From an uncultured Anaerolineae bacterium (GTDB lineage: Bacteria; Chloroflexota; Anaerolineae; Anaerolineales; Villigracilaceae): a stretch of DNA of 50,083 nucleotides. The DNA lies in the NCBI GenBank assembly GCA_903822545.1, contig CAIJPN010000062.1:1-50083 (forward strand), given 5' to 3'. Position 1 is the stretch's first letter; each line of letters opens with the position of its first letter. The notes under the pieces were generated by a model. It searched no databases and had not been told where the DNA came from. It was given only the letters and a program-made list of their open reading frames with translations. Both the position numbers and the translations under genes were made by a program. Below are positions 43,301-50,083 of the stretch, piece by piece.

Positions 43301-45292
43301 ATGATTGAAAATCACAAGCCCAAAATTGGTGTGTACGTCTGTCACTGCGGTTCAAATATCGCTGGGACGGTTAATGTGGATGATGTGCGCAAATGGGCAC
43401 AGGAAAAACTCGGCCCGGAAGGGGTGGTCATTGCGCGCGATTACAAGTTTATGTGCTCCAGCCTGGGGCAGGAATTGATCGAGAAAGATATCAAAGAGCT
43501 GGGGCTGGAAAGAGTCGTCGTCGCGGCCTGCTCACCCCATTTGCACGAGAAAACCTTCCGCACGGCGGCTGAAAAGGCGGGATTAAACCCCTATTTAACG
43601 GAACTCGTTTCAATCCGGGAGCAGGTCTCCTGGGTTCACACCGATAAAGCTATCGCCACCGAAAAAGCCAAATCGCTGGTATCCGGCACCGTCCAGCGCA
43701 TCGCCTATAACACGCCGCTCGAAAAGCAGAAAGTGCCCATCAACGCCAACACGCTGGTGGTTGGCGGCGGGATCGCGGGCATTCAGGCGGCGCTGGAGAT
43801 TGCCAATGCCGGGTTCCACGTTTACCTGGTGGAGCGCGAACCGTCGATTGGCGGGCACATGGCCCAGTTCGATAAAACCTTCCCGACGCTGGATTGCTCT
43901 GCCTGCATCCTGACCCCGCGCATGGTGGAGGCCGGGACTCACCCCAACATCACGCTGATGACCTGGAGCGAAGTGACCAACGTCAGCGGGTTTGTGGGCA
44001 ATTTCGATGTGCGCATTCTGAAAAAGGCACGCTACGTTAACGAAGATGTTTGCACCGGCTGTGGCATCTGCACCGAAAAATGCCCCAAAAAGGTGATCGA
44101 TACACACTACGAGGCCGGGCTGGGCTACCGCAAGGTGGTTTACACCCCGTTCGCGCAAGCCGTGCCCAGGTTCCCGGTCATTGACCGGCCAAACTGCACT
44201 TTTTTCCAAAAAGGGACCTGCAAAGCCTGCGAAAAATTCTGCCCGACCAACGCCATCGACTTTAAGCAGGAAGATGAGTTCATCAACATCACGGTTGGCA
44301 ACATCATCCTGGCGACCGGCTATGATCTGTTCGATGCCGGGCGTGTGACCAATTATGGTTACGGGCGGCTGCCAAATGTGTTCAGCAGCATCGAGTTCGA
44401 GCGCCTGAGCAACTCTGCCGGGCCGACTGGGGGCGAGATTACTCTGCGCGATGGCAAAACCAAACCCGAAACGGTAGGAATCATCCACTGTGTGGGCTCG
44501 CGCGATAAGAATTTCAACAATTACTGCTCCAGCATCTGCTGTATGCAGAGCCTGAAGTTCGCGCACATCGTCCGCGAGCGAACGGGCGCAGATGTCTACG
44601 AGTTCTACATCGACATGCGCACGCCGATGAAGGCCTACGATGAGTTCTACCAGCGCGTTTTGGATGAAGGCACGCTCTTTGTGCGCGGCAAAGTGGCCGA
44701 GGTGACCAATGCGGCGCGCTACCCGCATGAGAAGGGCAAGCTTATCATCCATGTCGAAGATACGCTGGTGGGCAAGCAACGCCGCATCCCGGTAGATATG
44801 GTCATCCTGTCAAACGGCATGGAGCCGCGACACGATGCCAAACAAACCGGGCAGACGTTCGGGATTTCCTGCTCATCCGATGGCTGGTACATCGAACGCC
44901 ATCCCAAGCTGGATCCGGTATCCACGATGACGGAAGGCATTTACATCGCCGGGTGCGCCACCGGGCCAAAGGATATTCCCGCCAGCGTGGCGCAGGGAGC
45001 GGCCGCCGCCGCCCGCGTGCTGGATAAGATCCTCCAGAAGGAAGTGGAGATGGAGCCCATCCGCGCCAGCGTGATCGAGGAAAACTGCTCCGGCTGCCGC
45101 ATCTGCAACAGCATGTGCCCGTTCAACGCCATCGCATTCATCGGCGACCTGAAGGTCAGCCGCGTCAACCCGGCACTCTGCCAGGGCTGCGGAACCTGCG
45201 TGGCGGCCTGCCCGGCAGGAGCCATCACCGGCACGGGCTTCTCCAACGAGCAGATTTTTGCCCAGATCGATGGGCTGTTGATGACTGTCTAA
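43301..45292 (+). CDS. hdrA: Heterodisulfide reductase subunit A-like flavoprotein
   Basis: A 663-residue protein, the bifurcating core. The N-terminal domain (GVYVCHCGSNIAGTVNVDDV, MCSSLGQ, ACSPHLHEKTF) is followed by the FAD-binding LVVGGGIAGIQAALEIANAG at about 152-171 and SIGGHMAQFDKTFPTLDCSA. Ferredoxin motifs: CTGCGICTEKCP near 250, CKACEKFCP near 310, and CSGCRICNSMCP and CQGCGTCVAACP near the C-terminus. HdrA splits electron pairs from the hydrogenase, one to ferredoxin and one to HdrBC. Length is normal. A GGAGG precedes the ATG. Confidence 0.94.
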   Translation: MIENHKPKIGVYVCHCGSNIAGTVNVDDVRKWAQEKLGPEGVVIARDYKFMCSSLGQELIEKDIKELGLERVVVAACSPHLHEKTFRTAAEKAGLNPYLTELVSIREQVSWVHTDKAIATEKAKSLVSGTVQRIAYNTPLEKQKVPINANTLVVGGGIAGIQAALEIANAGFHVYLVEREPSIGGHMAQFDKTFPTLDCSACILTPRMVEAGTHPNITLMTWSEVTNVSGFVGNFDVRILKKARYVNEDVCTGCGICTEKCPKKVIDTHYEAGLGYRKVVYTPFAQAVPRFPVIDRPNCTFFQKGTCKACEKFCPTNAIDFKQEDEFINITVGNIILATGYDLFDAGRVTNYGYGRLPNVFSSIEFERLSNSAGPTGGEITLRDGKTKPETVGIIHCVGSRDKNFNNYCSSICCMQSLKFAHIVRERTGADVYEFYIDMRTPMKAYDEFYQRVLDEGTLFVRGKVAEVTNAARYPHEKGKLIIHVEDTLVGKQRRIPVDMVILSNGMEPRHDAKQTGQTFGISCSSDGWYIERHPKLDPVSTMTEGIYIAGCATGPKDIPASVAQGAAAAARVLDKILQKEVEMEPIRASVIEENCSGCRICNSMCPFNAIAFIGDLKVSRVNPALCQGCGTCVAACPAGAITGTGFSNEQIFAQIDGLLMTV

Positions 45293-45293
45293 T

Positions 45294-45367
45294 CAGGTAA
45301 TCCGGTTATTCGGTTAACCTGTTCTCCGGTTGAGCAACACTGGAGAACCAGAAGACCGGATAACCTG
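45294..45367. repeat. Imperfect long inverted repeat between hdrA and mvhD
   Basis: CAGGTAATCCGGT at the left pairs with the complement of ACCGGATAACCTG at the right, and GTTCTCC with GGAGAAC inside. It has no T-run. It may be a REP-like element that changes mRNA stability between hdr and mvh genes. Confidence 0.6.
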
Positions 45368-45386
45368 AAACCCAGGAGACACAACT

Positions 45387-45869
45387 ATGACCGACACTTT
45401 TGAACCCGTTATCGTGGGCTTTACCTGCAACTGGTGCTCGTATCGCGCAGCGGATGCGGCTGGTACTGCCCGCGTCAAATATGCGCCCAACGTGCGCCTG
45501 ATCCGCCTGATGTGCAGCGGCCGGCTCGACCCGGCCTTTGTGCTCAAAGCCCTGGCGGGCGGCGCAGATGGCGTGCTGATCAGCGGCTGCCACCCCGGCG
45601 ACTGCCACTACATCGAGCAAAATTACAAAGCCCTGCGCCGCTTCTTGTTGCTTCGCCGCACGCTCAAAGGTTTTGGCGTTGAACCGGAACGCGTCAAACT
45701 GGTCTGGGCCAGCGCCGCCGAGGGCGTAAGACTGGCTCACGAAATCAACGCTTTTGTGGAAGAAATCCGCAAACTGGGGCCGCTCAACTGGCCAAAGTGG
45801 GACAACCAATCTGGGCGTGATCTGCCAGCGGATATCGAACCCCAGCCGATTGAGGAGGTGCCAGCATGA
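45387..45869 (+). CDS. mvhD: MvhD-like hydrogenase iron-sulfur subunit
   Basis: A 160-residue protein with FTCNWCSYRAADAAGTARVK, VRLIRLMCSGRLDP and DGVLISGCHPGDCHYIEQNY, the MvhD/FlpD signature that binds a [2Fe-2S] cluster. MvhD links the hydrogenase subunits to HdrA. CAGGAGA precedes the ATG. Its end overlaps mvhG by 4 nt. Confidence 0.92.
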   Translation: MTDTFEPVIVGFTCNWCSYRAADAAGTARVKYAPNVRLIRLMCSGRLDPAFVLKALAGGADGVLISGCHPGDCHYIEQNYKALRRFLLLRRTLKGFGVEPERVKLVWASAAEGVRLAHEINAFVEEIRKLGPLNWPKWDNQSGRDLPADIEPQPIEEVPA

Positions 45870-46885
45870 CCGCAAAACCCAAATTTGCCATGTATTGGGC
45901 TGCTTCGTGCGGCGGATGCGAAATCGCCGTGCTGAATACGCACGAAAAAATCCTGGATGTAGACGCCAACTTCGAGGTGGTTTTCTGGCCGGTCGCCATG
46001 GATGCCAAATACAAGGATGTCGAGGCCATGGAAGACGGCTCGATCTTGCTGACACTGTGGAACGGCGGCATCCGCAACAATGAAAATGCAGAAATGGCAC
46101 ACCTGCTGCGGCGAAAATCGCAAATTCTCGTCGCTTTTGGATCGTGCGCCTGCGAAGGATGTATTCCTGGGCTGGCGAATCTATCGCCATTAAACGAAAT
46201 TTTCGAGACCGCCTATCACACCGTTTCGACGGAAAATCCGCAAAACATCCACCCGCAGGTTTCCTACCCGGCCCCCGAAGGGACTCTGACCCTGCCGACG
46301 ATGAATCCCGTGCTCAAAACCCTGGCGCAAGTGGTGGATGTGGATTACTTCATGCCCGGCTGCCCGCCGGAGAGTCACCAAATCGCCGCCGTGATTGACC
46401 TGGTTATCCAGGTTGTTCAGGGAAAGGCCGAACTGCCACCCAAAGGCTCGGTCATCGGCTGCGGCGACTCGACCGTCTGCGATGAGTGCCCGCGCACCCG
46501 CAACGTCAAAGCCATCACAGCCTTCAAGCGCATCCAGGATGTGGCCCCGCTCGACCCGGAATTGTGTGTGCTCGAACAGGGCGTGCCCTGCAACGGCCCC
46601 GCCACCCGCAGCGGATGCAACGCCCGCTGCCCGCGCGCCGGAGCGCAGTGCATTGGCTGTTACGGCCCGGCAGATGATGTCATCGACTACGGCGCACGTC
46701 TCATCACGGCTTTTGCTTCCGTGGTGGACGCCAGGGAACCTGCCGAAATCGAAGCCATCCTGGACGGCATCCCCGACCCGACCGGGCAGTTCTACCGCTT
46801 CAACCTGGCAGATTCGCTGCTGCGTGCCGGCAAGGGCGCAGCAATGTCGCGCCCCAACGCCATCACATCAGGAGGCAAACCATGA
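45866..46885 (+). CDS. mvhG: MvhG-like [NiFe]-hydrogenase small subunit
   Basis: A 339-residue iron-sulfur subunit. Cluster ligands: AASCGGCEIAVLN for the proximal cluster, FGSCACEGCIPGLAN, and MPGCPPESHQ; the C-terminal CDECPRTRN, CNGPATRSGCNARCP and GAQCIGCYGPADD bind the medial and distal clusters. This is the MvhG pattern of group 3c hydrogenases (cofactor-independent, coupled to Hdr). No Tat signal is present, so it is cytoplasmic. A 4-nt overlap couples it to mvhA. Confidence 0.92.
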   Translation: MTAKPKFAMYWAASCGGCEIAVLNTHEKILDVDANFEVVFWPVAMDAKYKDVEAMEDGSILLTLWNGGIRNNENAEMAHLLRRKSQILVAFGSCACEGCIPGLANLSPLNEIFETAYHTVSTENPQNIHPQVSYPAPEGTLTLPTMNPVLKTLAQVVDVDYFMPGCPPESHQIAAVIDLVIQVVQGKAELPPKGSVIGCGDSTVCDECPRTRNVKAITAFKRIQDVAPLDPELCVLEQGVPCNGPATRSGCNARCPRAGAQCIGCYGPADDVIDYGARLITAFASVVDAREPAEIEAILDGIPDPTGQFYRFNLADSLLRAGKGAAMSRPNAITSGGKP

Positions 46886-48345
46886 CCCGAATCACCATTG
46901 ACCCAATCACCCGGCTGGAGGGGCACGGCAAAATCGAGATTTTTCTCGATGAAAAAGGCGAGGTTGCCAATTCCTACTTCCAGATCCCCGAACTGCGCGG
47001 GTTTGAACGTTTTTGCGTTGGCCGCCCGGTGGAGGAAATGCCCCTGCTGACCAACCGCATCTGCGGCGTGTGCCCGGAAGCCCATCACATGGCCGCCGCC
47101 AAAGCCGCCGACGCTGTCTACCACGTCAACCCACCGCACACCGCCAAAATGCTGCGCGAACTGCTCTATAGCGCCTTCTACGCCACCGACCATACCACCC
47201 ACTTCTACGCCCTGGGCGGCCCCGATTTCATCGTCGGGCCGGATGCGCCCGTCGCTGAGAGAAACATCCTCGGCGTGATCCACAAAGTCGGGTTGGAAAT
47301 TGGCGGGAAAGTGATTCAGATGCGCAAATTCGGCCACAGCGTGGTCGAAATGATCGGCGGGAGAAAAGTCCACCCCTGCACCTCCATCCCCGGCGGCATC
47401 ACCAAAATCCTGCCGGAACATGAGCGCGAACAGATCGAAGAAATGGGCCGCTGGGCGGTCGATTTTGCGCTGTTCAGCCTGCAAGCCTTCCGCGATATTG
47501 TGCTCAAAAACCCAACCTACCTCGACCTGATTCTGGGCGACATCTATACCCACAAAACCTACTACATGGGCCTGGTGGACGAGCGCAACAAAGTCAATTT
47601 TTACGATGGCCGCGTGCGCGTGGTTGACCCGGATGGCAAGGAATTTTGCAAATACGAACCCAAAGATTACCTGGAACACATCGCCGAGCGCGTGGAGCCG
47701 TGGACGTATCTCAAATTCCCGTATCTCAAAAAGGTCGGGTGGAAGGGATTTATCGACGGGAAGGATTCTGGCATTTATATGGCGACTCCACTCTCGCGGC
47801 TGAATGCCGCTGACGGGATGGCCACCCCGAAAGCGCAGGAGGCTTACGAGGAAATGTTCTCTACCCTGGGCGGCAAACCCGTCCACCAGCGGCTCGCCAT
47901 CCACTGGGCGCGGCTGGTCGAACTGCTCTACGCCACCGAACGTTGGGTGGAACTGGCCACCGACCCGGAAATCACCTCGCCTGATGTGCACAAAGCCCCA
48001 ACCGAACCCCCGACTGAGGGCGTGGGCATCGTCGAAGCGCCGCGCGGCACGCTGACGCATCACTACACTACCGATGAACGCGGCATCCTGACCAAAGTCA
48101 ACCTGATCGTGGGCACGACCAACAACTACGCCCCGATCCAGATGTCCACCAACAAGGCCGCCCGCAGCCTGATCCACGGCGGCAAAGCGACCGAGGGCCT
48201 GCTCAACATGGTCGAGATGGCCTTCCGGGCGTATGACCCATGTTTTGGCTGCGCCACCCATTCTCTGCCCGGCCAGATGCCGCTGGAAGTCACGATTTAT
48301 AACAAAGATGGGCAGGTGGTGGAGATTGTGAAAAAGTTTTGTTGA
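46882..48345 (+). CDS. mvhA: MvhA-like [NiFe]-hydrogenase large subunit
   Basis: A 487-residue catalytic subunit. The L1 motif is RICGVCPEAHH and the L2 motif DPCFGCATH, giving the four Cys ligands of the Ni-Fe site; RLEGHGKIEI lies at the N-terminus. About 27 residues follow the last His, so a C-terminal peptide should be cut off by the protease encoded next. Group 3c by its neighbours. The reaction is H2 to protons and electrons, or the reverse. Confidence 0.94.
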   Translation: MTRITIDPITRLEGHGKIEIFLDEKGEVANSYFQIPELRGFERFCVGRPVEEMPLLTNRICGVCPEAHHMAAAKAADAVYHVNPPHTAKMLRELLYSAFYATDHTTHFYALGGPDFIVGPDAPVAERNILGVIHKVGLEIGGKVIQMRKFGHSVVEMIGGRKVHPCTSIPGGITKILPEHEREQIEEMGRWAVDFALFSLQAFRDIVLKNPTYLDLILGDIYTHKTYYMGLVDERNKVNFYDGRVRVVDPDGKEFCKYEPKDYLEHIAERVEPWTYLKFPYLKKVGWKGFIDGKDSGIYMATPLSRLNAADGMATPKAQEAYEEMFSTLGGKPVHQRLAIHWARLVELLYATERWVELATDPEITSPDVHKAPTEPPTEGVGIVEAPRGTLTHHYTTDERGILTKVNLIVGTTNNYAPIQMSTNKAARSLIHGGKATEGLLNMVEMAFRAYDPCFGCATHSLPGQMPLEVTIYNKDGQVVEIVKKFC

Positions 48346-48348
48346 AAG

Positions 48349-48380
48349 TTGTAGGACAAATCAATAGATTTGTCCTACAA
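48349..48380. repeat. 13-bp perfect hairpin between mvhA and the protease gene
   Basis: TTGTAGGACAAAT (48349-48361) and ATTTGTCCTACAA (48368-48380) with a 6-nt loop CAATAG. There is no T-run. It probably lowers expression of the downstream genes or protects the mvhA mRNA end. Confidence 0.7.
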
Positions 48381-48389
48381 AATACAGCT

Positions 48390-48863
48390 ATGAAAACCCT
48401 GGTGATTGGCCTCGGCAACCCCATTTTGGGCGATGATGGTGTGGGTTGGCAGGTGGCGCAGGAAGTCGAACGCCACCTGCTGGCCCACACATCTCCGGCT
48501 TTTATTGTGGTGGAATGCCTTTCTCTCGGTGGTATCTCGCTGATGGAGACGATGGTGGGCTGGCAGCGCGTCATCCTGGTCGATGCGCTGGATAGCGGCC
48601 AGCACCGTCAGGGCGAGGTGGTCACTTTCAGCCTGGATTCTGTCGAGGAAGTGGCAGGCGGCCACAGCGGGTCGGTTCATGATCTGTCGTTGAAAAATGC
48701 GCTTAAACTGGGGAGAAGCCTGGGGGCCGATCTGCCCCGGGATGAGGACATCCAGATTGTGGCGATTGAAGCCCGGAATGTGTTCGATTTTGATGAATCA
48801 CTCTCGCCTGTAATTGCGGCAGCAGTGCCAGAGGCCGCCAGGGTTGTGATGAGTTTTTTGTAG
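48390..48863 (+). CDS. [NiFe]-hydrogenase maturation protease
   Basis: A 157-residue protein from the ATG at 48390. VIGLGNPILGDDGVGWQVAQ, VILVDALDSG and SVHDLSLKNAL hold the acidic residues and His that bind Ni at the hydrogenase precursor, as in HyaD/HycI/FrhD proteases. Its target is surely MvhA, which has the expected C-terminal extension. It is separated from mvhA by the hairpin at 48349. No hyp genes are in the window. Confidence 0.9.
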   Translation: MKTLVIGLGNPILGDDGVGWQVAQEVERHLLAHTSPAFIVVECLSLGGISLMETMVGWQRVILVDALDSGQHRQGEVVTFSLDSVEEVAGGHSGSVHDLSLKNALKLGRSLGADLPRDEDIQIVAIEARNVFDFDESLSPVIAAAVPEAARVVMSFL

Positions 48864-48885
48864 CGGATCGCTGCGAATTCGTTTT

Positions 48886-48897
48886 GAGCAATTGCTC
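48886..48897. promoter_or_regulatory. Palindrome upstream of the Crp/Fnr gene
   Basis: GAGCAATTGCTC is a perfect 12-bp palindrome about 57 nt before the Crp/Fnr start, with a possible -10 box TAGAAT at 48926-48931. It is a candidate operator but does not match the TGTGA sites. Confidence 0.3.
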
Positions 48898-48953
48898 TGA
48901 AATCCTGCGAACAAGTTATTCGGGGTAGAATAGCGGGATGGATTATCAAGCCA

Positions 48954-49667
48954 ATGCCCAACACCCTGACCAACACTAATTCTGATTTTTCCCTTGCCAA
49001 ACTGGCCATTGCCACAGTGCGGCATTTTTCTGCCCTGCCAGCCGAAGTAACCGAGGCGCTGGCGCGGCAGATGATTCCGCGCGCGTATACTGCCGGGCAG
49101 CTCATCTGCCTGGAGGGTGAACCCGGTGATTATGTTTATTTGCTGGAGAAAGGCTGGGTGAAAGCTGTGCGTACTGCCACCGATGGCCGCGAACAGGCTG
49201 CCCTGTTCTTGCGTGAGGGTGAAATCTTTGGCGACGAGGCGGTTTTCAGCGGGGCGCCCTACCCGGTGACAGTGATTGCGCTGGAAAAGGTCAGCGCCTG
49301 GGCGATTGAAGGCGCGGCGCTGGTTGAATTATCCAGCCGTTACCCGGCGCTGGCGCTGGCCTGCCTGGAACACCTGAGCGCGCGCGTGTTGTATTATGTG
49401 CAACTGGTGGAAGACCTCGGCCTGCGGAGCGTCCAATCGCGGATTGCGCACACGCTGCTGAATCACGCTGAACTGCGCGAGGGGGTTTTGATCATCCCCC
49501 GCCGCTCGTGGACTACGCTGGATGAAATGGCCACCCGCCTCGGCACCGTCCGCGATGTGTTGAGTCGTTCACTGAATGCGCTCGAATCTGAAGGGATACT
49601 GATCCTGGAGCGCAGCCAAATCGTCATCCTTGACCCCCAAAAATTGTTGGAGCGCGGGAAAGCGTAG
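48954..49667 (+). CDS. Crp/Fnr-family transcriptional regulator
   Basis: A 237-residue protein with an N-terminal cyclic-nucleotide-like beta roll (YTAGQLICLEGEPGDYVYLL, LFLREGEIFGDEAVFSG) and a C-terminal winged helix (WTTLDEMATRLGTVRDVLSR, SLNALESEGIL). The recognition helix keeps Arg and the second Arg found in CRP and FNR (VRDVLSR against SRETVGR), so a TGTGA-like site is plausible. The ligand is unknown: there is no Fe-S Cys cluster at the N-terminus as in FNR. It probably responds to a redox or energy signal and acts on the hdr-mvh operon. Confidence 0.9.
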   Translation: MPNTLTNTNSDFSLAKLAIATVRHFSALPAEVTEALARQMIPRAYTAGQLICLEGEPGDYVYLLEKGWVKAVRTATDGREQAALFLREGEIFGDEAVFSGAPYPVTVIALEKVSAWAIEGAALVELSSRYPALALACLEHLSARVLYYVQLVEDLGLRSVQSRIAHTLLNHAELREGVLIIPRRSWTTLDEMATRLGTVRDVLSRSLNALESEGILILERSQIVILDPQKLLERGKA

Positions 49668-49669
49668 AA

Positions 49670-50077
49670 TCAGCGGCCCAGGAAGCCCGCAGCGAGTTTT
49701 AGCTGGCGCACACGCAGGCCGATGCCGCCCAATCGCCCAGACATGATGCCCAGGATGACCGCCATGCAAATATCGGCCAGGAAAACCCAGGCGGGGAACA
49801 TCGATGCGACCAGTTTGGTGATGACGAGCACCCAGGTCAGGACGAGGTAAACAACATCCATAGACAGGAGCACAGCGCGGGTTTCGGCATCCGCCCGCAT
49901 TGGGACGAGGCGGCTCATCCACATGCCGAGGGGGAAAGACAGCAGGTAAATCAGCCCAACCCATCCCCAGCGAAAATGCCCGGCGGCGATGTCGCGAAAG
50001 AAATACACTCCGAAAATCGCCGAAAACTGAATAAAGAGGAAAGCGCGCAGCCAGATTTTGAAGCGGCTTTTTTTCAT
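49670..50077 (-). CDS. Multi-pass membrane protein of unknown function
   Basis: A 135-residue protein with a basic N-terminus (MKKSRFKIWLRA) and about four hydrophobic helices, for example FLFIQFSAIFGVYFF, WVGLIYLLSFPLGMWM, VVYLVLTWVLVITKLV and WVFLADICMAVILGIMSG. It ends 3 nt from the Crp/Fnr stop codon, convergent with it, and its ATG lies at the right edge. No family is recognised. Confidence 0.65.
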   Translation of the reverse strand: MKKSRFKIWLRAFLFIQFSAIFGVYFFRDIAAGHFRWGWVGLIYLLSFPLGMWMSRLVPMRADAETRAVLLSMDVVYLVLTWVLVITKLVASMFPAWVFLADICMAVILGIMSGRLGGIGLRVRQLKLAAGFLGR

Positions 50078-50083
50078 CTCGCC

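Noticed and set aside
1-50083. CRISPR array
   Set aside because: No regularly spaced direct repeats and no cas genes were seen.

Overview
The window looks like a chromosomal segment of a Chloroflexota bacterium, most likely an Anaerolineae-type anaerobe. This is inference from gene content: an Mvh/Hdr hydrogenase-heterodisulfide reductase cluster, a chlID-type chelatase without chlorophyll genes nearby, Ser/Thr/Pro-rich exported proteins, and conflict-type signalling genes. No marker gene fixes the taxon.

Positions 1-26024 look like an accessory island with one end at a tRNA-Lys(CTT) gene. A tyrosine integrase, an excisionase-like HTH protein and a divergent XRE regulator (23752-25828) lie against the 3' end of that tRNA. 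Leftward come decayed and intact insertion sequences (20484-23702), then an AT-rich seven-gene cassette, all on the minus strand (11022-20258): trypsin-like protease, unknown protein, HEAT-like repeat protein, SPFH/Band-7 protein, ubiquitin-like-vWA fusion, PP2C phosphatase, and a membrane-anchored Ser/Thr kinase with an SH3-like tail. The protease and the repeat protein appear to share an N-terminal adaptor-like domain. This cassette is the best candidate for an undescribed system. Further left are two superfamily 1 helicases (6635-10377), a DUF4143 ATPase, a calcineurin-like phosphoesterase, an AbiEi-like protein, and a HerA-like ATPase / AAA ATPase / PLD-nuclease cassette that runs off the left edge.

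Positions 26089-38669 look like ordinary chromosome: a PpiC-type foldase lipoprotein, an envelope protein, ilvE, a chelatase locus, a DIP1984 protein, an ABC-F ATPase, guaB, two small envelope genes, Nudix, GNAT and pth. In the chelatase locus an A9 run and a -1 frame change apparently let one gene make both ChlI (367 aa) and ChlD (about 682 aa).

Positions 38809-49667 hold a redox module: a NarL-type sensor kinase and regulator, a small membrane protein, then hdrC-hdrB-hdrA-mvhD-mvhG-mvhA, a hydrogenase maturation protease and a Crp/Fnr regulator. The Hdr/Mvh proteins should couple H2 oxidation to flavin-based electron bifurcation. A CRP-like site (TGTGA-N6-TCACT) lies between the hdrC promoter and its start codon, and the Crp/Fnr gene at the far end is the obvious candidate to bind it. 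A membrane protein of unknown role closes the window.

Several minus-strand accessory genes, and the foldase gene, have a good -10 box only 6-7 nt before the start codon, which suggests leaderless transcripts.
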